Of a stretch of DNA of 64,000 nt, positions 1 through 8,819 are shown one piece after another. The position numbers and the translations under genes were made by a program. The stretch is from Psychroflexus planctonicus. Lineage in GTDB: Bacteria > Bacteroidota > Bacteroidia > Flavobacteriales > Flavobacteriaceae. The DNA lies in the NCBI RefSeq assembly GCF_014640195.1, contig NZ_BMGM01000009.1:99356-163355 (forward strand). The letters are read 5' to 3'. The notes beneath the pieces are model-generated. The model saw only the letters and a list, made by a program, of their open reading frames with translations, was not told the DNA's origin and did not search any database. Positions within the stretch are counted from its first letter, which is position 1, and each line of letters begins with the position of its first letter.

Positions 1-327
1 AGCGTGCTTATCTTCTTTAATGATTTCTATAATTTTATCCAATTGTGTAGAAGTTGGAAAAGGTTGGTATAATTCCCAATGGCCACTGGCACGCATCCAA
101 TACAAATTCCATTCAATTTTAGTTTTATTGAAACTAATTTTAGCAAATCCTTCGTATATTTTTTGTCCTGAATTATCATGTGAAGGCCTGACTGTATATA
201 ATTTAAATACTTTATCAATATAAACATATCCAATGTCAATTTGCTTTCGGATTTCTGGATCTTCAGGCCGAATAGAAGCGACGAATTTTTTTACAATTCC
301 TTCGTTGATATCTATTGATTTGGGCAT
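1..327 (-). CDS. DUF3024 family protein (partial, 3' end cut by window edge)
   Basis: Reading from an ATG at 327 leftwards gives 109 uninterrupted codons and runs off the window edge, so the C-terminus is missing. The protein starts MPKSIDINEGIVKKFVASIR and carries the segments IRKQIDIGYVYIDKVFKLYTV and WNLYWMRASGHWELYQP. That pattern of aromatic residues is typical of the small DUF3024 proteins of Bacteroidota, which are about 110-120 residues long. The function of the family is unknown and no catalytic motif is seen. The gene probably lacks only a few residues. The family call rests on remembered motifs and not on a search. Confidence 0.7.
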   Translation of the reverse strand, partial: MPKSIDINEGIVKKFVASIRPEDPEIRKQIDIGYVYIDKVFKLYTVRPSHDNSGQKIYEGFAKISFNKTKIEWNLYWMRASGHWELYQPFPTSTQLDKIIEIIKEDKHA

Positions 328-454
328 GTATTCAATTTTATGTGAGTTAAAACAAAAGTGCATTACTTTTATCGATTAGCAAAGGCTCAACTGCATGAAC
401 TTTTCATCAGAAATTGAAAGAATTTACAAGTTTTTGTTTGTAGCTATTTCAACA

Positions 455-1012
455 TTACTTCATTTCAAGCAACTGCTCAAAAACATCAAAATGGTGTTTT
501 TCTGTCAGCAATTCTATTTTAAGTTCGCTGTCGGTGTTTTCTATTTTGTAAACTTCATCTGATATAAACAACGGCTTCAAGATGTTGATTAGTTCACTTA
601 TCGCTTCCAGATTTTGTGTATTGGTTTCTACAAAATAAGCATCAGAAAAGGCTAAAACTTCATGCGATTCTTTAGCTGAAAAACGAAACACATCTTTAGC
701 CGATTTTCTTCTGATTCGAAAATCAAAACCAAAGTTGCTTTTTGTCTTCCATTCGGCTGAAGTTAGTAAATTCTGATGCTTGGCAGAAAGAAAGATGTTA
801 CCTGAATTAAAAGTTGCTTTTTTATACTGCAACGTCCAAGCTTTGGGTTTTTCTATTTTCCCAATTACAGCAAAAGACCATGCATTGAAATCTCCTTTTA
901 CCTTGCCGTTTTTTCCAAGAACAAAATCTTCAAAGGCTGCACAAAAAGCTTTGTTCTGTTCAAAATAAAGGGAATCTTTTTCGCTGGTGGAGCTGTTGGG
1001 TTGTATTTGCAT
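455..1012 (-). CDS. hypothetical protein, 185 aa
   Basis: This is an open frame from ATG 1012 to a stop at 455, lying two bases downstream of the antitoxin gene and so probably cotranscribed with the toxin-antitoxin pair. There is no signal peptide or membrane segment. The protein mixes charged and aromatic residues and looks like a soluble alpha/beta protein. I do not recognise the family. Its tight position behind the antitoxin makes it a possible third gene of that operon, but this is inference only. Confidence 0.55.
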   Translation of the reverse strand: MQIQPNSSTSEKDSLYFEQNKAFCAAFEDFVLGKNGKVKGDFNAWSFAVIGKIEKPKAWTLQYKKATFNSGNIFLSAKHQNLLTSAEWKTKSNFGFDFRIRRKSAKDVFRFSAKESHEVLAFSDAYFVETNTQNLEAISELINILKPLFISDEVYKIENTDSELKIELLTEKHHFDVFEQLLEMK

Positions 1013-1014
1013 TT

Positions 1015-1308
1015 TTATGCTGACATTGGTTTCACATTAATTTGTCCGCCAATAGCTTTCAATACTTTCATTATTGTACCAAATTGTGGTTTTGCTCCGT
1101 CGGATAATGCTTTATAGAGACTTGGCCTGCTCATTCCTGTTTTCTCTGCAATTTTGGTCATGCCGATTGATTTTGCAATATGTCCGATTGCTATTATTAA
1201 ATCAGCACTATCACCATCTTCGAGAACTGTATTTAGATATTCAGCAATCATTTCTTCGCTGTCCAAATAGTCTGCTATGTCAAATCTTGTGGTTTTCATT
1301 TTAATCAT
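1015..1308 (-). CDS. antitoxin, HI1420/HigA-like addiction-module antidote (XRE-type HTH)
   Basis: The 97-residue protein contains TRFDIADYLDSEEMIAEYLN followed by a helix-turn-helix around residues 45-85 (AKSIGMTKIAEKTGMSRPSL and YKALS), the hallmark of the HI1420 antidote family. It should bind and neutralise the toxin encoded immediately upstream and repress the shared promoter. The ATG at 1308 overlaps the toxin stop codon by 8 bases (ATGATTAA), so the two are translationally coupled. A second ATG three codons downstream (1299) is an alternative start. The toxin-before-antitoxin order is usual for HigBA and HI1419/HI1420 pairs. Confidence 0.85.
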   Translation of the reverse strand: MIKMKTTRFDIADYLDSEEMIAEYLNTVLEDGDSADLIIAIGHIAKSIGMTKIAEKTGMSRPSLYKALSDGAKPQFGTIMKVLKAIGGQINVKPMSA

Positions 1309-1603
1309 TTTTTAATTTGTTCCAAATTTTCCTCGCTTTTTCGATATCCTTGTGTTGAGATGATTTATCTCCACCGATTAGAAGAATAACAATTTTGTTG
1401 TCCTTTTCCTTAAAATAAACTCGGTAACCTTTAGCGTAATTTATTCTCATTTCGCTAATTCCTTCTCCTACAGGTTTACAATCTCCGAAGTGTTCATCCA
1501 TTTCAAGTTTTTGAATTCTGAAAAGTATTTTAGATTTAGCCCGAATGTCTTTCAGCTTTCTAATCCACTTATCAAATTCAGATGTTTTCTTCGTAATTAT
1601 CAC
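1301..1603 (-). CDS. RelE/ParE-superfamily toxin (HI1419/HigB-like, Gp49 type)
   Basis: A 100-residue basic protein with the elements of the HI1419 (phage-derived Gp49-like) toxins: EFDKWIRKL near the N-terminus, then GISEMRINYAKGYRVYFKEK and VILLIGGDKSSQHKDIEKA. Members fold like RelE and usually cleave mRNA at the ribosome; that activity is family knowledge, not shown here. The only usable start in this frame is GTG at 1603. A good -7 box lies about 24 bases upstream. The gene is coupled to the antitoxin by an 8-base overlap. Confidence 0.88.
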   Translation of the reverse strand: MIITKKTSEFDKWIRKLKDIRAKSKILFRIQKLEMDEHFGDCKPVGEGISEMRINYAKGYRVYFKEKDNKIVILLIGGDKSSQHKDIEKARKIWNKLKND

Positions 1604-1626
1604 TTCAGAGTGTATTCATTTAGATA

Positions 1627-1634
1627 CAAATATA
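1627..1634 (-). promoter_or_regulatory. putative -7 box for the toxin-antitoxin operon
   Basis: On the minus strand the sequence TATATTTG matches the Bacteroidota housekeeping -7 consensus TAnnTTTG exactly. It lies 24 bases upstream of the GTG start of the toxin, giving a leader of about 17 bases. A clear -33 TTG element is not obvious. Confidence 0.4.
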
Positions 1635-1753
1635 ATGGATATTTTGGAAGTGAAAAGGAATTTTGATGTATTCAAGAAGTTTCTCTGAAGTCTACCATCT
1701 TCACCAATAAAGAAAGTCAAAACTCAAAATCCACACAACCAATCACCCAAAAT

Positions 1754-1935
1754 CAACAAAATCCTAAAATTCATCTTTAGTGGCGGTTAACCCGAAAAAT
1801 TCTTTCAAAAAAAATTTATTTCCTGTTGCGACTAAGAAAAACTAGAATTTTCGTACCTCAAATTTGAGTTTTTCTAAGTCGGGATTAACCGCCAAATCCA
1901 ACAAAATCCTAAAATTCATCTTTAGTGGCGGTTAA
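1754..1935. repeat. direct repeat pair (37 bp) flanking a long imperfect hairpin
   Basis: The same 37 bases occur at 1754-1790 and 1899-1935, both ending in GTGGCGGTTAA. Between them lies an inverted repeat: an outer arm (GGCGGTTAACCCG at 1782-1794 against CGGGATTAACCGCC at 1880-1893) and an inner arm (1829-1843 against 1867-1881, one mismatch in 15). Together they could form a long stem. The unit sits in a 364-base intergenic gap upstream of the DUF4175 gene. It resembles a small palindromic repeat or MITE-like element that duplicated its flank; no coding capacity is seen. Confidence 0.75.
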
Positions 1936-1967
1936 ATTGGTAATTTTACGCAGTTTCAAATATTTGC

Positions 1968-4900
1968 ATGCAGAATTATTCAAAAGTTACTCAAAAGTTA
2001 GAAAAGTTTATCCGTAAATTTTACGTCAATGAACTCATTAAAGGCGGGATTTTGTTCTTCGCCCTGGGCTTGTTGTACTTTATTCTGGTGGTGGCATTGG
2101 AATATTTTTTCTGGTTAACTTCCCTAGGAAGAAGCTTATTGTTTTGGACTTTTGTGGTGGTGGAGTTGGCTTTGTTTGTTCAATTTATCATTCGCCCGCT
2201 GCTCAAGCTTTTCAAATTGTCCAAAGGATTGGATTTTCACACGGCATCAAATATGATTGGTGCGCATTTTCCGCAGGTAAGCGACAAACTCACCAACATC
2301 TTACAACTCAAGGACAGCGGAGCAGATTCGGATTTAATCATTGCCAGCATCGAGCAGAAAGCCAAGGAAATTCAGCCGGTGCCGTTTCAATTGGCCATCA
2401 ATTTCAAGAGCAATGTAAAATACGCTCGCTATTTGGCGATTCCCGTACTTATTTTATTGGTGATTTGGGTTTCAGGAAAACTGAGTCTTTTCAACGAAAG
2501 TTACCAACGGGTAGTCGATTATAAAACGGCTTACACACCGCCTGCGCCGTTTCGGTTTGTGGTGATGAATTCCAATTTGGAAGCCGAAGAAGGCAAAGAT
2601 TTCCAATTGAAGGTCTTTACCGAAGGCGACGTGATGCCAGAAGAAGCCCAAATTATATATGAAGGGCAATCCTACTTTTTACGAAAAAACAAAGCGGGTC
2701 AATTTGAATATGAATTCGAAAACATCAAAAAACCTTTGCAATTTCAGTTGAAGGCAAATGAAGTGAATTCACCAAACTACCAAATCAACTTAATTGAAGT
2801 TCCCAAAATTATCGATTTGAGTTTGGATTTACAATTTCCAAAATACACGCAATTTGAATCTAAAAAAATCAAAGGAACGGGCAACGCAAAAATTCCCGAA
2901 GGAACTTTGGTAGAGTGGAAGTTGAGCACGGCAAATACCAAAGCGGTCGCGCTTCAAATGAAAGATTCAACCTATCAACTAAAGCAAGTTGGAGATAATT
3001 TTCAGCTTCAACAAAACGTCAAAAAATCGTTGAATTATCAACTTTCTACTTCAAATGAAGCACGGAAAAATTACGAGTCGCTCAATTTCAAATTAGACGT
3101 AATCAAAGATGAATATCCCGATTTAGACATCGCTTCCAAAAAAGATAGCGTTCAACAAAAAACCACTTATTTTCAAGGAAAAGCAAGTGACGATTATGGC
3201 TTAACCAAGTTGCAATTAGTGTATTATCCTTCACAAAATCCCAAGGAGAAACAAGTGGAAAACATTTCCATTAGCAGCAGCAATTATGCTGAATTTCTCT
3301 ATGTTTTCCCCAATCAAAATTTGAATTTAAAAGAAGGCGAAACCTATACCTATTATTTCGAAGTTTTTGACAACGACGGTGTGAACGGAAGTAAAAAAAC
3401 CAAGTCGAAGTATTTCAATTTTAGAAAAAACACCGAACAAGAAGCCAAAAAAGAAAAGCTAAATCAGCAAAGCGAAAGCATCAAAGGCATGCAAAAAGCC
3501 TTGGACGAACAGAAGAAAGATGCCAAAGATTTAGATGAAATCGAACAGATGCAAAAGGAAAAAAACAAGCTTTCTTTTTCGGATAAAAAGAAAATTGAAA
3601 ATTATTTGAAGCGCCAGGAACAACAGCGACAAATGATGAAAGATTACAGCAAAGAGCTGAAGGAAAATCTAGAAAAATTTGAACCAGAAAGCAAGGATGC
3701 CAAAAAAGAAGATTTAATTGAACGCTTAGAAGAAAATGAAGAACGCTTAGAGCAAAACGAAGAGCTCATGGAAGAGTTGGACAAGTACCGCGACAAATTA
3801 GAAGACGAAAAATTAAACGAAAAGCTAAAGCAAGCCGCCAACGAAAACAAAAAACAGGAACGCACTTTAGAGCAACTTTTGGAACTCACCAAGCGCTATT
3901 ATATAGAACGAAAAACCCAACAATTAGCGGAAGAATTAAACGAGTTAGCCAAAAAGCAAGAAGAATTAAGCGAAGAAGAAAATGCAACTACCGAAGAGCA
4001 AGATAAGTTGAATGACGAATTTGATAAACTTAAAGAAGACTCAGAAGAGTTGGAAAAAGAAAACCAAAATTTGAAAAAACCCATGGAGTTGTTTCGGGAT
4101 GAATATACCGAAGAAGAAATTAAAGAAGACATGAAAGATGCCAGCGAAATGCTGGATAAAAAGAAAGAAGAAGAAAAAAAAGAAGGAGAAAGTAGCGAAG
4201 GAAGTGAAGAAAGCGAAGGCGAAGAAGAATCCGAAAATAGCGAGCAAGAAGAAGGTGATGAGAAAGAAAAAGGAGAAGACAGCAAAGGTTCGGATAGCAA
4301 TTCTAGTCCACAGCAAAAGCAAAAAGATGCTTCTGAAAAAATGAAGGAGTTAAGCAAAAAAATGGGAGCTTCTATGATGGCTGGGGGAGAAGCTCAACAA
4401 GCAGAAGATGCGGAAACCTTAAAACGAATTTTGCAGAATTTAATTCGTTTTTCCTTTGAGCAAGAAAATTTAATCGAAGCTTTTGATCGAGACAACAATG
4501 CAGACGCCAGCTTTGCGAAAAACTTGCGAAAGCAAGCCGACTTGAGAGAAAACTTTAAACACATAGACGATAGTTTGTTCTCGCTTGCGCTTAGAAATGA
4601 AATGATTACTGAGAAAATAACAAGTAAAATAACTGATATTCAATATAATACAGAATTAAGTTTAGAACGTTTAGCCGATAATAAAATCAATTTAGCGCAG
4701 AGCAATCAGCAATACGTGATGACCAATGCCAACGATTTGGCCAATATGTTGGATGGCGCTTTAGACAATATGCAGCAGCAAATGAGCGGTGGTGGCGGAA
4801 GCGGAAGTAGCGGTGAAGGCGAAAGTGGTGACAATCCTGGCGAGCAACTTTCGGACATCATCAAATCTCATGAAGAGCTTGAAAAAGAAATGCAAAATGC

Positions 4901-5534
4901 CATGGGAAAAAGTCCGGGTAAAGGAAAAGAAGGCGAGTCTCAAGGAGACAGTCCTGGCGAAGATGGAAAAGAAGGTGGCGAATCTCAAGGCGGACAAAAT
5001 GAACGTGGTGAAGGTCAAAGCGGCCAAGATGGTGAGCAAGGACAAGATGGTGCAAATGGAAATAATTCACAAGAAGGAGAAAACGGAAAACAACAAGGAG
5101 AAGGAGAAAGTTCTAATGAACAAATGAATGGCGAATTGTATGAAATTTACAAAAAACAACAAGCCTTAAAACAACAATTGGAAGACCGCATTAAAGAACT
5201 AGGTATCGAGTCGGATGCAGGCAACCTAAAGAAAAGCATCGAGCAAATGGAAGAAGAATTGCTTATGAAAGGTTTTAGTAGCGATGTATTGAAACAGATG
5301 AAAAACATCAATCACCAATTATTGAAGTTGAAAGAAGCCGCTCAAAAACAAGGTGAAGAAGAAAAAAGAGAAGCAACTACCAACACCAAAGAATTCGAAA
5401 ATCAAGGTGAAACTGAATTGGATAGGGCAAAAGAATATTTCAATACCATTGAAATATTAAACCGACAACAATTACCTTTGCAGCCCAAATACAAAAACCT
5501 GATTAAACAGTATTTCAATGAACAAAAGAATTGA
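1968..5534 (+). CDS. DUF4175 family membrane protein, 1188 aa
   Basis: The N-terminus has two hydrophobic helices (about residues 26-48 and 56-78) and a third near 152-172. A beta-rich region follows. From about residue 480 the protein becomes a very Glu/Lys/Gln-rich coiled coil, with Gly/Ser/Gln low-complexity stretches near 780-820 and 940-1060. This layout matches the large DUF4175 proteins of Bacteroidota, which commonly precede ybeY and mnmG. The cellular function is not established; it probably sits in the inner membrane with a long soluble part. The 3' end overlaps ybeY by 17 bases. Several long antisense frames inside the acidic region are composition artefacts. Confidence 0.85.
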   Translation: MQNYSKVTQKLEKFIRKFYVNELIKGGILFFALGLLYFILVVALEYFFWLTSLGRSLLFWTFVVVELALFVQFIIRPLLKLFKLSKGLDFHTASNMIGAHFPQVSDKLTNILQLKDSGADSDLIIASIEQKAKEIQPVPFQLAINFKSNVKYARYLAIPVLILLVIWVSGKLSLFNESYQRVVDYKTAYTPPAPFRFVVMNSNLEAEEGKDFQLKVFTEGDVMPEEAQIIYEGQSYFLRKNKAGQFEYEFENIKKPLQFQLKANEVNSPNYQINLIEVPKIIDLSLDLQFPKYTQFESKKIKGTGNAKIPEGTLVEWKLSTANTKAVALQMKDSTYQLKQVGDNFQLQQNVKKSLNYQLSTSNEARKNYESLNFKLDVIKDEYPDLDIASKKDSVQQKTTYFQGKASDDYGLTKLQLVYYPSQNPKEKQVENISISSSNYAEFLYVFPNQNLNLKEGETYTYYFEVFDNDGVNGSKKTKSKYFNFRKNTEQEAKKEKLNQQSESIKGMQKALDEQKKDAKDLDEIEQMQKEKNKLSFSDKKKIENYLKRQEQQRQMMKDYSKELKENLEKFEPESKDAKKEDLIERLEENEERLEQNEELMEELDKYRDKLEDEKLNEKLKQAANENKKQERTLEQLLELTKRYYIERKTQQLAEELNELAKKQEELSEEENATTEEQDKLNDEFDKLKEDSEELEKENQNLKKPMELFRDEYTEEEIKEDMKDASEMLDKKKEEEKKEGESSEGSEESEGEEESENSEQEEGDEKEKGEDSKGSDSNSSPQQKQKDASEKMKELSKKMGASMMAGGEAQQAEDAETLKRILQNLIRFSFEQENLIEAFDRDNNADASFAKNLRKQADLRENFKHIDDSLFSLALRNEMITEKITSKITDIQYNTELSLERLADNKINLAQSNQQYVMTNANDLANMLDGALDNMQQQMSGGGGSGSSGEGESGDNPGEQLSDIIKSHEELEKEMQNAMGKSPGKGKEGESQGDSPGEDGKEGGESQGGQNERGEGQSGQDGEQGQDGANGNNSQEGENGKQQGEGESSNEQMNGELYEIYKKQQALKQQLEDRIKELGIESDAGNLKKSIEQMEEELLMKGFSSDVLKQMKNINHQLLKLKEAAQKQGEEEKREATTNTKEFENQGETELDRAKEYFNTIEILNRQQLPLQPKYKNLIKQYFNEQKN

Positions 5535-5955
5535 TTTTGAATCGACCACGGATTTTGATTTAACGGATAATACAAGTTACATCCAATGGATCGAAAAGGT
5601 GATTAGTCAACTGGGTTTTGACTATACCGAAATCAATTATCATTTTTGTTCAGACGAAGAATTACTCGAAATTAATCACGAATATTTAGCTCACGATACT
5701 TACACCGATATCATCACTTTTGACCATAGTTTTGGTAAAATTATTCAAACGGATATTCACATTAGTGTAGATCGTGTTAAAGAAAATGCCAACGAATTAG
5801 GGCTTCCATTTGAACAAGAATTGAAGCGTGTGATGATTCATGGCATATTGCATTGTTGCGGATTTTCTGATAAAACCAAAGATGAAAAGCAAACAATGCG
5901 GGAGAAAGAAGATGAATGTATGGAAATGTTCCACGTGGAACAAAAAGAAAACTAA
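5518..5955 (+). CDS. ybeY: endoribonuclease YbeY (rRNA maturation factor)
   Basis: The 145-residue protein contains the zinc-binding signature HGILHCCGFSDKT near residues 108-120 (HGxLHxxGxxD, metal-binding histidines), and upstream NHEYLAHDTYTDIITF, both diagnostic of YbeY. YbeY is a metal-dependent single-strand endoribonuclease that works in 16S rRNA 3'-end maturation and ribosome quality control. The ATG lies inside the end of the DUF4175 gene and the stop is three bases before mnmG, so the three genes form one transcription unit. The last codons are built from a parS palindrome (5927-5942), which dictates the C-terminal peptide MFHVEQ. Confidence 0.95.
   Translation: MNKRIDFESTTDFDLTDNTSYIQWIEKVISQLGFDYTEINYHFCSDEELLEINHEYLAHDTYTDIITFDHSFGKIIQTDIHISVDRVKENANELGLPFEQELKRVMIHGILHCCGFSDKTKDEKQTMREKEDECMEMFHVEQKEN
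5927..5942. promoter_or_regulatory. parS centromere site (ParB binding), copy 1
   Basis: The 16-bp perfect palindrome TGTTCCACGTGGAACA is identical to the chromosomal parS site known from Pseudomonas and one base per arm from the Bacillus form. It lies within the 3' end of ybeY. ParB nucleates here to organise the origin region. An identical second copy occurs 1.9 kb downstream, making chance very unlikely. Confidence 0.9.
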
Positions 5956-5958
5956 AAC

Positions 5959-7830
5959 ATGTTTACAGATCAATATGATGTAATAGTTGTTGGCGCCGGA
6001 CACGCTGGAAGCGAAGCAGCGGCCGCTAGCGCCAATATGGGGCAGAAAACCTTATTGGTGACCATGAACTTACAGAACATCGCTCAAATGTCTTGTAATC
6101 CAGCCATGGGCGGAATTGCAAAGGGACAAATACTAAGAGAAATCGACGCCATGGGCGGATATAGTGGGATGGTTTCGGATACATCGGCAATTCAATTTAA
6201 AATGTTGAATAAATCAAAAGGTCCAGCCATGTGGAGTCCGCGTGTGCAAAGTGACCGAATGTTATTTGCCGAGCACTGGAGAAATCGATTAGAACAAACT
6301 CCAAACTTGGATTTTTATCAAGAAATGGTTAGCGGAATTTTGGTCGAAAACAACAAAATTATCGGTGTAAGAACTTCTTTAGGTCTAAAAATATATTCCA
6401 AAACCGTTGTATTAACCAACGGTACTTTCTTAAACGGATTGATTCACATCGGTGATAAAAACTTTGGCGGTGGTAGAGCAGGAGAAAGAGCTTCAACTGG
6501 AATTACCGCTGAATTAATCGAATTAGGTTTTGAAGCCGGAAGAATGAAAACCGGAACACCACCACGAGTAGATGGACGTTCGTTGGATTTTTCAAAGATG
6601 GTAGAACAACCCGGTGATGAGCAACCCGGAAAATTCTCTTATTCCAATCAAACACAAAAATTAAGTAAGCAACGCTCGTGTTGGATGACGTATACTTCTC
6701 CAGAAGTGCATGATTTACTTCGAGAGGGATTTGATCGTTCACCGATGTTTAATGGAAGAATCCAAAGTATTGGCCCGAGATATTGCCCAAGTATTGAAGA
6801 TAAAATAGACCGATTTGCAGACAAAGACCGTCACCAAATGTTCATTGAACCCGAAGGTTGGAAAACAGTTGAATTTTACGTAAATGGCTTTTCGACTTCC
6901 TTACCAGAAGATGTTCAGTTTAAAGCTTTGCGTTCGGTGGTAGGTTTTGAAAACGTGAAGTTTTTTAGACCAGGATACGCAATTGAATACGATTATTTTC
7001 CACCAACACAATTGAAACATACCTTAGAAACTAAATTAGTTGATGGCTTGTATTTCGCGGGACAAATCAACGGAACTACGGGTTACGAAGAAGCAGCTTC
7101 ACAAGGTTTGATGGCAGGTATAAATGCGGCATTAAAAAACCAAGAGAAGGAAGAATTCATTTTATCTAGAAGTGAAGCATATATCGGAGTATTAATTGAC
7201 GACTTAATTACCAAAGGAACAGAAGAACCTTACCGTATGTTTACTTCGAGAGCTGAATACAGAACCTTGCTACGTCAAGATAATGCTGATATTCGGTTGA
7301 CAGAAAAATCCTATCAACTCGGTTTAGCTTCGGCTGAACGAATGGGACGACTGGAAGAAAAACAATCCAAATCTGAAGCTTTTGTCGAATTTTTTAAAGA
7401 AACTTCGGTGACTACCACTGAAATCAATCCAATTTTGGAAGCTAAAAATTCAGCTACGGTAAATCAACAAGGGAAACTATTCAAGATTTTTGCTCGCCCA
7501 AATATCGAGATGAAAGACATGCTTCAATTGGAAAGTGTAAAAACTTTTGCTGAAGAAAACCAAGTGGACGAAGAAGTATTGGAGCAAGTAGAAATACAGG
7601 TGAAATACGCAGGATATATTGAAAAGGAAAAGTTGAATGCAGATAAATTACATCGCTTGGAAAATGTAAAAATTCCAAATAATTTTGATTACTCTCAACT
7701 GAAATCCATGTCTTTTGAAGCTAGAGAAAAGCTTGGCAAAATTCAACCTAGAACCGTCTCACAAGCATCACGCGTAAGCGGTGTCAATCCGAGTGATATT
7801 TCGGTTTTGTTGGTTCACATGGGAAGATAA
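5959..7830 (+). CDS. mnmG: tRNA uridine-5-carboxymethylaminomethyl modification enzyme MnmG (GidA)
   Basis: The 623-residue protein begins with an FAD-binding Rossmann motif (VIVVGAGHAGSEAA, residues 9-22). It carries the MnmG signatures QMSCNPAMGGIAKG, GTFLNGLIHIGD, MKTGTPPRVDGR and GLYFAGQINGTTGYEEAA, plus a C-terminal helical domain ending with the conserved SGVNPSDISVLLVH. With MnmE it installs the cmnm5 group on the wobble uridine of certain tRNAs in the cytoplasm. Length and motifs are complete. The gene is flanked on both sides by parS sites and follows ybeY after three bases. Confidence 0.97.
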   Translation: MFTDQYDVIVVGAGHAGSEAAAASANMGQKTLLVTMNLQNIAQMSCNPAMGGIAKGQILREIDAMGGYSGMVSDTSAIQFKMLNKSKGPAMWSPRVQSDRMLFAEHWRNRLEQTPNLDFYQEMVSGILVENNKIIGVRTSLGLKIYSKTVVLTNGTFLNGLIHIGDKNFGGGRAGERASTGITAELIELGFEAGRMKTGTPPRVDGRSLDFSKMVEQPGDEQPGKFSYSNQTQKLSKQRSCWMTYTSPEVHDLLREGFDRSPMFNGRIQSIGPRYCPSIEDKIDRFADKDRHQMFIEPEGWKTVEFYVNGFSTSLPEDVQFKALRSVVGFENVKFFRPGYAIEYDYFPPTQLKHTLETKLVDGLYFAGQINGTTGYEEAASQGLMAGINAALKNQEKEEFILSRSEAYIGVLIDDLITKGTEEPYRMFTSRAEYRTLLRQDNADIRLTEKSYQLGLASAERMGRLEEKQSKSEAFVEFFKETSVTTTEINPILEAKNSATVNQQGKLFKIFARPNIEMKDMLQLESVKTFAEENQVDEEVLEQVEIQVKYAGYIEKEKLNADKLHRLENVKIPNNFDYSQLKSMSFEAREKLGKIQPRTVSQASRVSGVNPSDISVLLVHMGR

Positions 7831-7836
7831 ATTTAA

Positions 7837-7852
7837 TGTTCCACGTGGAACA
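7837..7852. promoter_or_regulatory. parS centromere site (ParB binding), copy 2
   Basis: A second perfect copy of TGTTCCACGTGGAACA lies between mnmG and the methyltransferase gene. In flavobacteria this site often doubles as the first codons of the methyltransferase (MFHVEQ). Here that reading starts at ATG 7836 but hits TGA at 7869. Confidence 0.9.
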
Positions 7853-7867
7853 ATCAAAAGAATTGAA

Positions 7868-8701
7868 TTGAAAAAGAATTCATTTAGCGTTAAAGATCAT
7901 TTCAAAACCCAAGAAGTTTTTCAGCTGAAATGGAATGAAAAATGGGATTGTTATGAGACTTTTCCAAAACCTGATTTAAAGGAAATTGGAAAATATTACG
8001 AGAGTGATAATTACATTTCTCACCAAGAAAAATCAAAATCAGTAAAAGATTTAGTGTACAATTGGGTAAGAAATTACATGCTGAAAACCAAAATCAACTG
8101 GATTGAAAAGGAAGTAAATTCTAAGAAGAAATTATTGGATTTTGGTTGTGGAGTAGGAGGGTTTGTAAGAAGGGCAAATGAAAAAGGATTCAAAGCAATA
8201 GGAATTGAACCCAATGAAAAGGCGCGAAACCTTGCAAAAGATAATCAATTGGAAGTCTACTCAGATTTAAATGAGATCAAGGAAAAGAAATTTGATGTCA
8301 TTACGCTTTGGCATGTATTGGAACATTTGCATCAACCAAGTGAATTTTTAAAAGAAATCAACAACAGCTTAACTGAAAATGGAAAGCTTTTCATTGCAGT
8401 GCCTAACTTTAAATCATATGATGCAGTGCAGTACAAAGAGTTTTGGGCAGCATTTGATGTTCCTAGACATCTATATCATTTTAGCAGGAAATCCATTTCT
8501 ATTCTAGCTGAGCATAATGGATTTAGCTTAAAAAAAACCTATCCACTAAAATTTGATAGTTATTATGTTTCCATGTTATCTGAGAAATACAAAACAGGAA
8601 GTTCAGGTTTCAAATGGATTTGGCAAGGTTTCAAATCAAATTACAAAGCCGAAAAGAATGGAGAGTGGTCTGGTTTAGTTTTTGTGCTTCAAAAAGGGTA
8701 A
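7868..8701 (+). CDS. class I SAM-dependent methyltransferase (start uncertain, possible 5' frameshift)
   Basis: The protein has a SAM-binding motif I (LLDFGCGVGGFVRRA), a following acidic GIEPN, and the segments FDVITLWHVLEHL and LFIAVPNFKSYDA, as in Methyltransf_11/23 proteins found after mnmG in flavobacteria. The substrate is unknown. The usual start would be ATG 7836 inside parS copy 2, but that frame ends after 11 codons at TGA 7869. The conserved frame is open upstream only into mnmG, with a GTG at 7781 that overlaps mnmG by 50 bases. I place the start at TTG 7868, which overlaps the TGA (TTGA) and could be used by reinitiation. A one-base deletion near 7866-7871 is the alternative. Confidence 0.75.
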   Translation: MKKNSFSVKDHFKTQEVFQLKWNEKWDCYETFPKPDLKEIGKYYESDNYISHQEKSKSVKDLVYNWVRNYMLKTKINWIEKEVNSKKKLLDFGCGVGGFVRRANEKGFKAIGIEPNEKARNLAKDNQLEVYSDLNEIKEKKFDVITLWHVLEHLHQPSEFLKEINNSLTENGKLFIAVPNFKSYDAVQYKEFWAAFDVPRHLYHFSRKSISILAEHNGFSLKKTYPLKFDSYYVSMLSEKYKTGSSGFKWIWQGFKSNYKAEKNGEWSGLVFVLQKG

Positions 8702-8819
8702 AACAGCCAAATAAAGCGATTTAGGGACTTTTTTAACTCTTCAGTAGTAGTTTATATAGAAAATAAAATATATTCGCTTACGTAAAACAATTTCAATAAA
8801 AATAAAATAGTTTTTAATT

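Noticed and set aside
3899..5127. Several long frames inside the DUF4175 gene on both strands
   Set aside because: They come from the low-complexity Glu/Lys/Gly codons of the true gene and give Ser/Phe- or Lys-rich proteins without any family pattern.
7781..7867. GTG 7781 as the methyltransferase start
   Set aside because: It overlaps mnmG by 50 bases and adds residues read out of frame from mnmG; the conserved region begins after 7868.
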